Shown: positions 11,684 through 22,943 of the stretch, piece after piece
Numbering within the stretch: the first letter of the stretch is position 1
Layout: the number at the start of each line of letters is the position of its first letter
Assembly: GCA_001949185.1 (NCBI GenBank)
Contig: BDGG01000001.1
Location: forward strand, 5,723,478 to 5,787,477
From: Ramazzottius varieornatus
Taxonomy: Eukaryota > Tardigrada > Eutardigrada > Parachela > Ramazzottiidae
DNA length: 64,000 nt
Reading direction: 5' to 3'
Position numbers and translations under genes: made by a program
Notes under the pieces: model-generated
Seen by the model: only the letters and a program-made list of their open reading frames with translations
Databases searched by the model: none
Told to the model about the DNA's origin: nothing

Positions 11684-12948
11684 ATGTCGACAGTTGTGGT
11701 GCATACGGGAAACATCCTGAGCTCAGAGCACCTGAAACGGAGAGTGAATCTTGGACCGCAGCAAGAGGTATGATTGACCCTCGATTACTGACTCGCTCGT
11801 CGACGATATCGGCTGTTACTTCGTCAGTAAACTATGACGTAAAAGCTATGCACGTGCTTTAAGCGTGTTTATAATGGCTTAGGCGTGACGTCATGCGCCG
11901 CGTATACGGTGACGTCGTTTGCTTGGCTCTTACTGCTACAGTTGTCATATTCTGACTTCTGACCATCTTCCAGTTGGTGGATGCCCTGAAGGTATCGCTG
12001 CAGGACTCGCAAAAGCACATTAGCGGGGATGGAACTTGTCGGCAAGTACTCGAATGCGGAGACTACTCGGAAAAAGACGCTGTCCAACTGGGCGACGATG
12101 CACGGGAAGATCTCAAAGTCACTGGCACGTGTGCTACAGATGCCGGAAAGTTGGTGTGCTAACTGGAGTTTCATGATCTTTCCTTGTAGTGAAAATATTC
12201 CTGACTGATGTGTCGAAAGGAGCGACGCGGAGTGCCGTAACGCAGAGTTTGGCCAAACTCAAACTGTCCACCATCGACCTGATCCTCCTCTCTGTCCCAT
12301 CCAACAAGCTCTCTGACTTTGAAGAAGCCTGGAGGGAGCTGGAAGCTCAGGCGAAAGCCGGAGCAGTCCAGAGTATCGGCGTGAGCGACTTCGACTTGAA
12401 CGAATTCGAAGCCCTGTACAATGCTGCGCAGGTAAGGATATCAGTTTCAGGCATCAGTTTCATCAGGCATCAGTCTTCGCCTCCAGCCAAAACTTTCTCC
12501 AGCGTTCCTTTCCTGTTCTTTAGGTGAAGCCATCCGTTAACCAGGTTAACCTCGAGTCATGCTGTGTTATTCCACCAGAGCTTTCGGACTTCGCAAAGAA
12601 GAACAATGTTCAGCTTTTGACTCATAACGACCCAAGAGGTAGTCTTGTCATCCTAGGCACGGCCTTGCTCTAACGAAAACCCTGCTGTAACAAGGCCGTG
12701 TCAAAAGTGTACTTCCGGTTCCCAGCTTTACCCATCATTGGAAGTTCAGAGCTTCTTCTAATCAGTATTTCTTTTCAGTGATGTTGGAGCCGGACTCCGT
12801 GAGAGACATTCTGTCAACCGCGGCGCCAGCTTTGAAGGCAGAAGAATATTTCGCATCCTGGTTGGTGAGGTACACCGCCATGATCAAGCTGCGTGGTGTA
12901 GTCACCAGCCGAGGTTTCATCTTTTCCGTACAAAAGGTCCAGCAGTAA
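11684..12948 (+). CDS. Glutamate-cysteine ligase regulatory (modifier) subunit
   Basis: Regulatory subunit that raises the glutamate affinity of the catalytic GCL subunit and relieves feedback inhibition, in the first step of glutathione synthesis. Exons: 11684-11767, 11974-12130, 12190-12431, 12524-12638, 12779-12948; phases are consistent; 255 residues (human GCLM is 274). The aldo-keto-reductase-like fold shows T-R-S-A-V, then I-D-L-I-L-L-S-V-P, then G-V-S-D-F-D, then V-N-Q-V-N-L-E-S-C-C-V-I-P-P and L-L-T-H-N-D-P. The C-terminus W-L-V-R-Y...S-R-G-F-I-F matches the conserved family end. The start MSTVVVHTGNIL fits the family N-terminus. It is divergent from glutathione reductase across a dead transposon. 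Intron 1 (206 bp) holds CRE-like sites. Confidence 0.93.
11835..11917. promoter_or_regulatory. CRE-like TGACGT cluster in GCLM intron 1
   Basis: TGACGTAA at 11835, palindromic TGACGTCA at 11886-11893 and TGACGTCG at 11910-11917, plus an E-box CACGTG at 11851-11856, within 83 bp. These are consensus sites for CREB/ATF-type bZIP factors. GCL subunit genes are known stress-responsive bZIP targets in animals, so a regulatory role is plausible but inferred. Confidence 0.4.
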
Positions 12949-13382
12949 TAGCCTTTTCGAATTACCTTGCAGCTGTTGCCCCCATGTTTCATGAATTTTA
13001 TCTTTGTATTTATTGTGTCTCTTCTCTTTGGGTAGACCACTAGAATGATTTCCGAGATAACGATCCTCATTCAACGCGTTAATTTATTGACAAGACATCC
13101 AAACTTCAAAAAATTATGGTCAGTGATAAAAATCTAACTAAAAATAGTTCACTGAAACTCGCTATTCAGCAGTAGATTCACCACAACAGAATTTAAAACT
13201 TAACAATAAAAGAGTAAAGAAAGCTGTAACAGTCGCTCTTGGAACTTGAAATAAATTGTCAGACTCTCGCGGCTTCACATCCGCATCACGACATGCTGGA
13301 CTGAAAACTACAAGAAACCTCTCGATGAAAGTAACTGCGCTCCCTAAAACGACGAGACGTCCGGTCATCAACTTCCGGTCGC
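12949..13382. other. Convergent 3' region, GCLM / CCCH gene
   Basis: UTR-type sequence between two convergent genes. Open frames here are short and lack splice logic. Confidence 0.5.
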
Positions 13383-14424
13383 TCACTTGAACCAGCAGAC
13401 TTCCAGTCCGAAGGCTCGTGCTCCCAACAACTTCCCGCCATCGCCCTTGTCCTTCATGCTCAACAAACCGAGGCTCCAGTCTTCATCCTTTCCGTCCACC
13501 GTCAGAAGCTCCTCTTCTTGAAGAACTGACTCCACAATTTCCAGTAGGATATCATTCTCCACCACCAACGGCTCAACTGCAAAAAAAATTCCTGTGGATG
13601 AATACTCGAAATATTCAGTGAAACGTAGCAATCGTGAAAAAGGATGGAAGAACTTTGGTACACGTGTACCTTTCGTGTCCGTGGAACAAGCGAGACCTTC
13701 CTTCAGCCAGGAAGACAGCCACTGAGGCTTCTTTCCTTCGGAGGACCAGTTGAAGATTTCCTCGGAGCTCGAGCTCGTCGACAGAGGACTGCTTGGAGTA
13801 GGAGAGGGCGTCGAAGAAGAGGACACGGAGTTTGAGGAAGTTGATGAAGAGAAAGAGGAAACAGCGGGAGGCTTTGGCAGGGGCCGGACAGGCAGAAAAG
13901 CTGACACGGTCGTCCTGGTCGAAGTAGTTCCGGTTGAGGTGGAGATGGAGTCAGCCGGGTGGATGAAGATGCATCGTTCCCCGTACTGGCAGAAGCCATT
14001 CTTGAAGAGGCGATGGCAAGGCTTGGTCTTGTAGGTCGGGACTTGCGCGATGCGTAGTTCATGGTGTCCATGGGCATATCCGCAGTGCCAGCCGGAAGGG
14101 CATCCGTTGGGCTTCTCCATGAAGGCTCGACACTACGAAGCAGAAAAATCCGAGGATAGACTTTTACAATATCGGAGATCGGAATATGGGAGGCCCGAAA
14201 ACAATTTCTGGAAGATATCATTTCAAGTGGCGCACGGGTTTGGCCAGTATTAATCAAAAACTGCGTCACTTGACAAAACGATCATCCCGAGAATGTTTGG
14301 CGGCCTCCCATCTCACGATTGGGAAAGGTTTAGGGAAGGAACGTACCAGTTGGGTCTTGTAGTAGCATTTGGGACTGAGGAGCATCTTCTGGTTCTGGGA
14401 CTGAGTGGCCGTTCTGGTCGACAT
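13383..14424 (-). CDS. Tandem CCCH zinc-finger RNA-binding protein (TIS11/tristetraprolin-like)
   Basis: Likely cytoplasmic mRNA-binding protein acting on AU-rich 3' UTR elements, by family. Exons: 14424-14347 (Y-Y-K-T-Q-L), 14132-13670, 13576-13383; about 244 residues. The two fingers are linked by the usual 18-residue type spacer with Y-K-T-K-P-C. Finger 2 is CX8CX5CX3H (C-H-R-L-F-K-N-G-F-C...). Finger 1 starts at the exon junction and is CX9CX5CX3H (C-R-A-F-M-E-K-P-N-G-C...), one residue longer than tristetraprolin. A Ser/Thr/Pro-rich tail follows. Start M at 14424 is chosen because sequence further 5' (to 14529) resembles an intron end (TTTTTCAG); an upstream in-frame M is possible. Intron 14133-14346 contains a hairpin element. 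Confidence 0.85.
14187..14311. repeat. GGCGCAC palindromic element, copy 4
   Basis: In CCCH intron 14133-14346 (214 bp). Core TTTCAAGTGGCGCACG facing CTGCGTCACTTGACA. The outer arms both read TGGGAGGCC, giving an arm length of about 55 bp. Confidence 0.8.
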
Positions 14425-14529
14425 GGTGGAGAAGGCTGCTGTTCCCACGAGGAACCCTATCGAAAGAGCTGCGGAGGCTTGCTGAAAAATTAAAATCAGT
14501 CGACGAAAAGTGTGACTGGAGTGAAGCAC

Positions 14530-15104
14530 GATGTCAGACTGGCGTCTTCGAGGACTTTTATACTTTCGAAGAAGGTCTGACTATGTAGTTGATTCAGTGA
14601 ATGCGGATATGAAAGACGGAGGTAATAAACAGCAAGATCCGGATTTCCAAGGGTGAGAAATGGTGTCTGGTCTTGCCTTCTGTCTGTCCAGTGACCAGTG
14701 ACCAGTGCATGACGTAGCTACAATTGACCAAGCGCGTAAAGAACAATGGGCGCTCTGTTCCCAGTCTATTTTGAACTTCCCATCGGGTAACATCTTCCAG
14801 ACATCGTATTTTGGACTTTTATGGCTGATCAACGGTAGCGTTAATCCAGGTAACAGAAAGCTACTGTGGAATGGATGGATATCGCCGGGGGAGTTTTCTT
14901 TTCATTTGCTTGCTCATACATATATAGGGTAGACTAGCTAAAAACGCATCAGGTGTTTTCGAAATTAGTTATATCGAAGAACCTGCTGATTATTCTAAAG
15001 ACCACTATATCAGATTAAATATGAAAAAAATATGCCAAAAGTGGAATGAAAGTCTGCAAGAGGACACCATCCATTGAGAGCGATGATTGGGATTTTTTCC
15101 CAAT
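14530..15104. other. Intergenic, no gene seen
   Basis: 5' flank of the CCCH gene and 3' flank of the BEN gene. Nothing recognised. Confidence 0.4.
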
Positions 15105-17799
15105 TCATTTTTTCGTAGGCGTGCGATGTCCGTACTTCATTTTTAGTATTGTTCGAAAGATGTCCCCAACGGTAGGTTGCTTTAGGTTCGTTTCATTGCA
15201 GCAAAGCCCGATTAGTCCTGTAACAGAAATGAGGTAAGATGAGAAGTAAGAACTGGTCTTCAAACCTGAAACAGTTTGGTTTTATTTTACGAAGCCAAGT
15301 TGCTGTACATGCATACTGTATGTACAGAGTCATCCCTGTACGTTGGAACGATTTTGAAAATTCGTGGTAAAGTCGCTTCTAGCTCTACATTTCCGAACTT
15401 CAACTCGTTCGATAGAGCATGTTCATCTTGAATTTTTGTGAAGGTCTTCTCAACAAAACATTGATCGTTTGATTGTTGTGGGCCACTGAAAACATGAATT
15501 TTACGGGTAAGAAGTGGGAACCTCAGTTAAATTATTTATATCTGACGGGCAAAACGATTACATTTCCTCACAAAAATTGTTTGATGAGGGAAGTACGTTT
15601 GGACTGAATATTGGAAAACAAACCGACCGCTCGAACACGCTGCGGACGGAGAAACTGAAAATATTTCAAAAAATACGCGGAAATTTTTCCTTACCCCCCT
15701 TAGTCTCAGCAATAATACAGCTCACAAACCCAACCATGTGTACGAACTCGTGAATGATATTTTTATACTATATCTAGAAGGGTTTTCCAACAGAATAGCA
15801 TCAGCGAAGTTATTCTGAAACGTTTCGCACGCAAACAAACCAGCCTGAAGTGCATTGCATGTTGGTTTTGCGAAAACGTTTTGATTTACTGTGCTCCTTC
15901 TTGACAACGACACCCTGACAAGATTTTTACACAATTTTTTTAATAGTTACACGTATCTGGGAACGAATTTTCGAAGAAGTGGATGCACTGCTCATTTTTC
16001 TATTCACGTCCAAAATCGTTCCAACTTTTAGGGATCACCCTGTATGGCCACGATAGATACCTGGTGAAACCGTGAAAGGTTTCTGGAGAAGGTACGAACA
16101 AACGAGAAGATCGTGACGTACTCACAGCATAGCGAAACGTATTATCACCATCACTGGATAGTTTGCACCACCGGTAGTATGTCAGAAATAAGCAACTCGT
16201 AGATCGCCGAGAGCAAGTGCTTCGTGAGGGCTTTTCGTACACATGTACAGTACAGTACTTACCGAGAATAGTGTCGAGCTTCTCCTGGTTGATGACAAGC
16301 TTTTCTAGGTCCCTTCGGTTTTTCGGTACGCCGCAGATAGAGGTTTGAAGTTCTGTTTTGTTGAATATCTTAAAAACAGCATGCCTACATGACATTGATC
16401 ATGACCGATGAGGGTCAAATACTGAACAACTGTGAGACCTGTACGGTTCCTTACAGCTGGACGCCAGCTTCTGGATATCTTTGCGCACTCAATCATTTGT
16501 TCCTGTGGTTGAGAGAACGATAACATTAATGAGTATTGATATCATAAATTCTGTCGAACAAGAATTTCAGCGAATGGTATCCGTACCAGCAGATGGCGAG
16601 CTTCAACTGGATTTCCATTCGCCGAGCGTGCTTCCGCGGGAACTTCGCAGTGTCGGATCGTGCTGGCTTTTGAGTTGCCGACCGACAAATGAACCTGCAG
16701 GTTACGGAAAGTACGCTAAAAACAACGCTAAAGAAGCTAAAGCTTGTGTGGTTACAGTATGAGGGAAGATCCAGGTGTCTTGCTCGGTTGTGTCACGGGA
16801 TCTGTTGGGATGGCCTTTCGACGAAGAGCTTCCAGCCACTTTCCGGCTGGACGCTGAGCTTCGGGATGATCGGTCGGTCGGTATCCTGGTCCGACGACCT
16901 CTCTGAGCCTTGGGATATAGGAGAAACAGAGCGGGAGCGACTGCGACTAGTCGAGCGTTCCTCAGAATTCGCGACTGCAACCTTCTTCAAGATGGGTTTG
17001 ACGAGTGAGCTATCGGTGATGGATGGAAAACCGCCGAACTTCCTTTTTGTCGCGACAGCTGAGCTTGCACGTTCCTTGCCGATAGAAGCTACAAAAGAAG
17101 ATCATAACGAATGTAAAGGTCATCTTGTACTGGTTTCGTTTTGTGAAGAAGTCGTTCCCGTACCTTGTTCTCCCCCAGGTTTGGTTCTGGAATCCCTTGT
17201 CCGTGTCGGCGTACCCGACTCGGGTGAAAGCTCCCGGAAAACTAGCCCCTCTTCATATTGCAGGAAATGTGATTTATTCTTCTTTGGTGAACCTAACCTC
17301 AGGTGAGGACTAAAACGACCAACTGCGGTTCTGCCCGCAGGAATGCTGATGCGGTCTTTCGGAGCGCCGTCGGCCGAACCAGCCGGGTATCTGGATCGTG
17401 TTACTTCGGACTTCGGGCCGAGCTTGAGCTCCGACGACCAACGGTATCCCATGCCTTGGTAGTGCGACTTCCGGCGACGAAAGATCTCGTCCCACAGAAC
17501 CTCCATACTGAAAACTGCAAACAATAAGAAATGTAATTGAATGTAAGGAAATTCCTATGATATCTCACCACATTTCCGCCACTCTCTGGTAAATCTAAGC
17601 CGATACTCACCGTGGTCGACGTGAAGGACAAGACACGGAAACTCCTTGTCGCCCACTCTGGCAAAGCAAACAGTCTTCTCGGATATAATCTGGTCGATGT
17701 GGTCTGCACATCTTCTAACGGGTAGATATGGACTGCAGAAAACGGTGGGTTGACGGCTGCTTGGTGAAAATAGATAACCGCGTGACCCTTCTTTGCCAT
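15105..17799 (-). CDS. BEN-domain protein, copy C
   Basis: Probable nuclear DNA-binding or chromatin protein. Exons recognised: N-terminal (start M-A-K-K-G-H-A-V-I-Y-F at 17799, through T-V-C-F-A-R-V-G-D-K-E-F-P to a GTGAGT donor near 17611), 17527-17313 (W-D-E-I-F-R-R-R-K), an Arg/Ser-rich exon around 16990-16793, the exon ending E-A-R-H-L-L (low end 16587), 16502 downward (E-Q-M-I-E-C), BEN exon 16384-16263 (A-V-F-K-I-F-N-K-T-E-L...I-N-Q-E-K-L-D-T-I-L-G), and final exon 15217-15105. The pattern of F-x-K/R-x-E-L followed by D/N-Q-E-K-L is the BEN core. The frame between the first two N-terminal blocks is not resolved. It is the most complete of three tandem copies. Confidence 0.6.
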
Positions 17800-18769
17800 C
17801 TTGACCAGAGTACACCAAGAAACGAAAATCGCGGTAGTCGAAGCTCTTCGCCTTCGACGGAAAGTTGCAAGCTTAGCCGGGTGAAGACGCACTGCCCTTC
17901 TCACCAACATAATTTTCGGCACCTAGCTGGCCTTGTGAACGTGTCGTGTCCTTTGAAAATGCACGATGGGCTGGAATATAGTCTTCGTTTCACGACATAT
18001 AAATAAGCAGGTCAAAGAAACCCAACTCATTGTCTCGATTCGACCCCAATTCAGTCTAGTGCTCGACGACCTGGGACCCCAGTGTCGAAGCGGAGTTTAC
18101 AAAGATACAAAAGCCGGCGAAATACCCTCAACCACGCTGCGGTGGGCGTACTATAATTTGGATACCCGGGGACGGTAAGATAACCTTGGATGACGTGGGA
18201 AATTGCAGAGCATTAATGTTTTTCTGAAACGACTAGCGTACCAGCAGGAGCCATGTAATGGCGGAATGAACGCCGAGGCCGTGGAGGATTTCGGAAAGAA
18301 GGCATTAGGGAAGCTGCACTTCCAGCAGACAAATGCGGCAAAGGACAATTTATGCCAGAAGCGTACAATTGCAGTTTACACTAACCACAAGACCGTTAAT
18401 GTTACATCAGTCGTTTCGTCTAAACGCTCGTTTACGTAACCAGAATGATCGTCCAGAGCAAAAACTTAATTTGCCTAGTTGCAGACCGAGAGACCTTATA
18501 GCACTACTTACGCTTTACAGTGTCGTCCGACTGTAAAAAGGGATGCGGAGTGAATAACACCAAACCAAAATCGAAAGTAGCGTAAACTTACATTGCAATG
18601 ACGAATGAGAGCATTATATCTATACTGTAAATGCGCAGAGAGAAAAGAATCTGTCCAATGAGCAACTCTCGAGCTTTTTTATGGCCGATAACTGAGATGT
18701 ACGATCACTACCTCCGGAGCGAAATCCTTAAGGCTTTCATATCACTTGTTGTACGACTGCTATCCTTCA
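17800..18769. other. Gap between BEN copies C and B
   Basis: About 970 bp, presumably the copy C promoter. No exon recognised. Confidence 0.35.
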
Positions 18770-19387
18770 CGTTTCATGTCTGAGATAACGTTGTTGATCA
18801 CCGCGATAGCGGGAAGTTTTACCTTTCTCTCCTTACAGCAGATCTCAGTTAGTCCTGTAAAGGAAACAAAATGACGAGAGAAAAACTGTGGTCAACAGAG
18901 ATAACAATCGTGACCCACTGTCGGTCCCGGACGTACCTGCAATAATATCCAGTTTCTTTTGGTCGAACAGCTGTTTTGCTCCTGTTGAACCCAAATTCTT
19001 GCACACAGAGTTGTGCAGTTCGGCTTTCGTAAAGACCTCACGTGCGGCGTGCCTGAAAAAACTTGACGGTTATGGTTTATGAGCATAATGGCTTATATCC
19101 CAGTCACTGAGCAGACATCGAGTTACAACTTACATCGTGGCCAGAGCTCAGGGTTCCCCTGCATGAAGATACTCACGCATCTCTACCTGAAGAAAAGCGA
19201 AAACGCAATGATGCCGCCTTGGTGTTGAGCCAACCCAGCGGAACTCGCTTCCCTGACGCGATGAAGATACAGTATTCACCAGTAGATCGTGAGCCGTGAT
19301 CGATTTGCCGCTACTGGTGCGGAACTTTGCAGGTATTTGGCAGTCTCTGGTAATAATTCCTTTTTTGGAATGGTGCTGCATTTGAAC
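18770..19387 (-). pseudogene. BEN-domain copy B, truncated and stopped
   Basis: Exons matching copies A and C: 19387-19280 (V-Q-M...I-P-A-K-F-R...H-D-L-L), 19186-19134, BEN exon 19052-18937 (A-R-E-V-F-T-K-A-E-L...D-Q-K-K-L-D-I-I-A) and last exon 18854-18770 (G-L-T-E-I-C-C-K-E-R...). Exon phases are the same as in A and C. Exon 19186-19134 has an in-frame TGA at 19148-19150. Only about 185 bp separate its first exon from the stop of copy A, so N-terminal exons are missing. It may be a pseudogene or a set of duplicated exons formerly spliced to A. Confidence 0.55.
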
Positions 19388-19572
19388 CTACAAATTTCCT
19401 CTCACATGTTTCTTTATCTTAAAGTTGAAACTCGGTGTGAAACTGAATGTAGGTTCTGAGGTCGGGGCAAAGTCGAACTACTGGACATGGTAGTGTCCAG
19501 CACATTATTCTTGGCCATGAGAACCGGAAGGCACCTGAGAGGTTGTATTCTTTCAAATGCGAGGCTATAGAG

Positions 19573-21470
19573 TTAGCAAGGTAAGAGCCATTCAACAGAA
19601 TGTCCGGCAGTTCGGTAATGCACATGAACGACTTCCGCAAAAGTATCGCTATAAAGGCAAGAGGCTCCCAGGCCACGTTTCAAAGAAATGTCAGTAGTTC
19701 TCTTCATTCTTGTTGTTTTTCTTTTTTTCTTCTTCTTCGTGGATTTCAGGCGGATATTGTTCTTGAAGGAGATGATAATATGCTTGGTTTCGCTGAAAGA
19801 CGGCATCTCTGTTCCTTTCTCCTTGCAGTAAAGTCCAGCAGGACCTAGAATCAGAACATACAGACACATACTTTGAATGAATCAGTGGCGTACTGTTGGT
19901 CGGTTTTATTAACAAGTCGGTCGGTTTTTCTGACACCTTTCGAGCTCTCTTACCTCCCAACATGGCCAGCTTTTCTTGGTCAAACAGAGGTCTGCCGCGG
20001 TTTTTTGTTTGCAGCTTGACGGTCGAGCAGATACAATCCTCAAGTTCCGACCGACTGAAAACCTTACGTGCCGCGTACCTTTAGAATAAATAATACAACC
20101 CGATTACCGTTAGGTATTTTACATTCCATAATTGGGACGTCGGAAAATGACTTGGACAGGATCGTCTTCCCAGGTGGCACACGCGTCGGCCAATAGCGAT
20201 AAGAACGTGCGCCACTTCAAATAACAATCATGCTCCGCTCATCTGCCAACGTCCCAATCTCAGCATATAATTCAACGTACATGATTGCGGAACGCCAAGT
20301 TGTACAGCCTAACATTTCCTCCTGTAAAAGAAAGACGGTTGAACGGCAGTAACCCAAAAACTCTTCATCGTCGCTTACTACCAACAGCTGGCGAGATTCG
20401 ATCCATCTTCCCGTGCTGGACGAGCGTACTCGAACAGGAATCACCACATCCTGGCTCCCTGTTGCAACTCCAGTATTTTTCGAGAATACCGATACCATGT
20501 GCACCTGCAAAGCAGATGGAACTTCGATGAATGAATATTTAGCATGGCAGTCACAACATGACCGAGTGAGGAAAGGTCTAGAGAGCGTTGTTGCGGATGG
20601 CGTCACTAGAGGCAGGCTGATCGGCATGCGCGGATCCTGTCGGGTCAGGTTTTTCTTCCATGGATTCTGCCTCTGAGTCCAAAAAAGACGACTCCTCAGC
20701 CACTTGGTCATCGATGTCGTCAAGGTCTGAACCCCAGTCTGCATCGTGCTCGTAAGGTGTTCGAGCTCGTGGCTGGCTGGAGGGGCCTTGGAATTCATCT
20801 TTGAGGTCGAAGTAGTCGGTGTAATCGTCTGCGTCTTCGGCGATCTAATTGGCATCGTACCCGCAGTGTTCGATACCGACGGCAAACTGGGCTGGCTTTT
20901 GGCTGCTGTAAGCAAAGCAAGTAATCCAGTTTTCCATCGATCTATACTAGACTGCATATTATTAGGGATTAAGTATTGACTTGCCGGATTTGGGAGACCT
21001 GTCGCAGACATTCAGTGAACATTTCCGGCAAGGAAATACCGACGGAGCATTGTTTCGTATACTTGATTGTTTAATCATAGTACGTCAAATAGCCTCTTTA
21101 ACAGTACTTCCGACACACCCTCCTTCTAAGGGAGCATTAAAGTATTACGTAAGACAAGATCAAAGGCGCTGAATGGACCCCCCTATCAAAGCAAAGCAAT
21201 GAACGCGGCTTTGATCCATTCGGTTTGCCGAATCCTACGTAATACTTGTGTCTTCCCTGAGGCAGATATCTCGCCAGTTTTGCCATCTCTCAGCATTTAT
21301 TGCAAAAGAATGGAGACAAGTGTTTCTTGATTTAGGAGCCAAGGAAAGCTAGTTTGAAGCAGTATGTGTCGAGATCAGGCCTGGATATCTCCGACTACCT
21401 TGTGGTGCAAATGGAACAGTACGAGTTTGTCTGGCAGCATTTTCAGTCTATCTAGGATCGACTGCGGCAT
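19573..21470 (-). CDS. BEN-domain protein, copy A
   Basis: Exons recognised: 20504-20382 (V-H-M-V-S...V-R-S-S-S...R-Q-L-L), 20321-20281 (E-E-M-L-G-C-T-T-W-R), BEN exon 20078-19954 (A-A-R-K-V-F-S-R-S-E-L...L-F-D-Q-E-K-L) and last exon 19844-19573, whose tail has a K-K-K-K-K-R-K run (nuclear localisation type) absent from B and C. Upstream, an acidic Asp/Glu/Ser-rich reading at about 20847-20650 and an N-terminal candidate at 21470 (L-V-L-F-H-L-H-H-K, similar to the copy C start) are less certain. Intron 20079-20280 contains a hairpin element. Confidence 0.6.
20131..20262. repeat. GGCGCAC palindromic element, copy 5
   Basis: In BEN-A intron 20079-20280 (202 bp). Core CCCAGGTGGCACACG facing CGTGCGCCACTTC. 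The outermost arms both read ATTGGGACGTYGG. Confidence 0.8.
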
Positions 21471-21717
21471 TCGGTTACCACGGAACGTAAGGCAGCGGAT
21501 TATATTTCAGTTGACGAGGAAAGTGATTTCTTGTCGCCATCTACACATCACCGTGAAATGTCCAAGCTTTCGCTCATCTGTATTTGAACATTGTAGTATT
21601 TTATCATATAACTGTAATATTCTCGAATCCGAGTAGTCGTCAGCCGTTTGGGTTTTCGAGAACTGTTTGACGTATTGACTTTCCGGCCGGTCGTGGACAA
21701 ATTCTAACGAGAGACAG

Positions 21718-22025
21718 AATGCGCAAAGAATTGTGTTGCGTCGAATTCTTTGCCGTCGTTTTGATAGTGGTTTTCGATACTTGCAGTTCGGATGTATCCG
21801 GGGAAGATGAGGTGGATGTGAGAGATGTTTTTCCACCGGGATGGAACCATGAGTGCATTCAATGTTCCGTTGCGAGCCACGGTGACCTATGTCGATGAAA
21901 AGATCCAGATGTTTTGGCGCAGTTCAATGAGAGATGTTACTATGGTGAACATACGGACATGAAGACCAATGTCAATTTCTGCACCATGTTTGTCCCTATG
22001 GATCTGCCGCCTGTTACTACACGAG
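21718..22025 (+). pseudogene. Quiver/Ly6-like secreted protein exon with in-frame TGA
   Basis: ATG 21718 opens a signal-peptide-like run (F-F-A-V-V-L-I-V-V-F), then C-I-Q-C-S-V-A-S-H and, after an in-frame TGA at 21894-21896, K-D-P-D-V-L-A-Q-F-N-E-R-C. It continues to V-T-T-R at a GTATGG donor (22026). The C-x2-C...D-P...F...C spacing is that of Quiver/Sleepless-type three-finger proteins. The TGA makes it a pseudogene, unless a 21-bp GTGACC...AAAG interval is removed. A possible last exon is at 25339-25773. Confidence 0.45.
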
Positions 22026-22476
22026 GTATGGTGGTGATCGTGAATGTCCGAATGGCTTGATGATTCGACCGAACTGAACCCACCCTAACCACGGCAAAAA
22101 CTCATCTACTAACGATATCGTCAGAGATATGATATGCCCTGGCCGACAATATGACCAATGAATAAGATGGGTTTTTCTTCTAATAAACGAGAGAATGCTT
22201 GCGAATCGGTCTACCGGCCATACATCTCAAAACTATGATTGATCTTAGAAGGCTGATGCATCATACCGCAAAGATCTTCGGGTTAAGAAAACAGCTGATT
22301 ATGGCCAGCGGTGGATAATCATGAGGTACCCGCCATCTGACAACAGCCGAACTCGGTGCTTATGCACCTGTCCGATGACGTTTCCGATGGTTCAAAAACA
22401 AAATTGCATCGTTTTCGATCAACAAGAACTCATGTCACGTGTGAGAACGTCTGGCCAATTTGATCTTTCTTTGTTC

Positions 22477-22884
22477 TCACCGCCTACATCTGCTGTTTTT
22501 GTTACGTCGTCGCTGTTCGCGCATTTTCTGCAGTTCATCCTTGCTGTAAGGTGCACTCAGACCGACGGATCTTTCACCTATGTCCATGCTTTCGGAATGT
22601 TCCATGAAGGCTGCCCGTTGATGCACGATGTTGTTGCTCGAGCTGTCGAAAACTTTTTCTGGCCTTGCTTGCGGATAATGGGCCGTATCGTCTTTGTCGT
22701 TGCGAACAGCATAGAGTACATGAATAACGGTTTCGCTAACATGGCCCGGAAACTCGTCGATCATGCGGCCGACGCTCCATCGTTTTTGTATAGCATACTG
22801 CTCAAACGTGGGCAATTCATCGTGAATCTTGTCTGCCGAGCCGGTAACGATAACCTTCAAACAAATTCTGCATTGTACATAACA
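22477..22884 (-). CDS. Hypothetical protein, C-terminal exon
   Basis: About 130 codons open from a CAG acceptor near 22885 to the stop at 22477. The sequence has Q-K-R-W-S-V-G-R-M-I-D-E-F and a Lys/Arg-rich end (M-R-E-Q-R-R-R-N-K-N). The R-W-S-V-G-R-x-I-D phrase recalls the ubiquitin-like region of AN1-type zinc-finger proteins, but no AN1 cysteines were found upstream, where a MITE lies. A competing long plus-strand frame is less protein-like. Confidence 0.35.
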   Translation of the reverse strand, partial: CYVQCRICLKVIVTGSADKIHDELPTFEQYAIQKRWSVGRMIDEFPGHVSETVIHVLYAVRNDKDDTAHYPQARPEKVFDSSSNNIVHQRAAFMEHSESMDIGERSVGLSAPYSKDELQKMREQRRRNKNSRCRR

Positions 22885-22943
22885 GGTTTCACGATTCTAG
22901 GCCTGCCGCTGGAAAATTCTAATGTGGCAAACAGCTGGGGAAC

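Noticed and set aside
20217-21011. Long minus-strand open frame read as one 264-residue protein
   Set aside because: It crosses clear splice sites of BEN copy A; the exons at 20504-20382 and 20321-20281 with conserved phases explain it better, and an acidic reading in another frame fits the upstream part.
21894-21896. TGA as selenocysteine in the Quiver-like gene
   Set aside because: No SECIS-like structure was noticed nearby and the family is not a known selenoprotein family.
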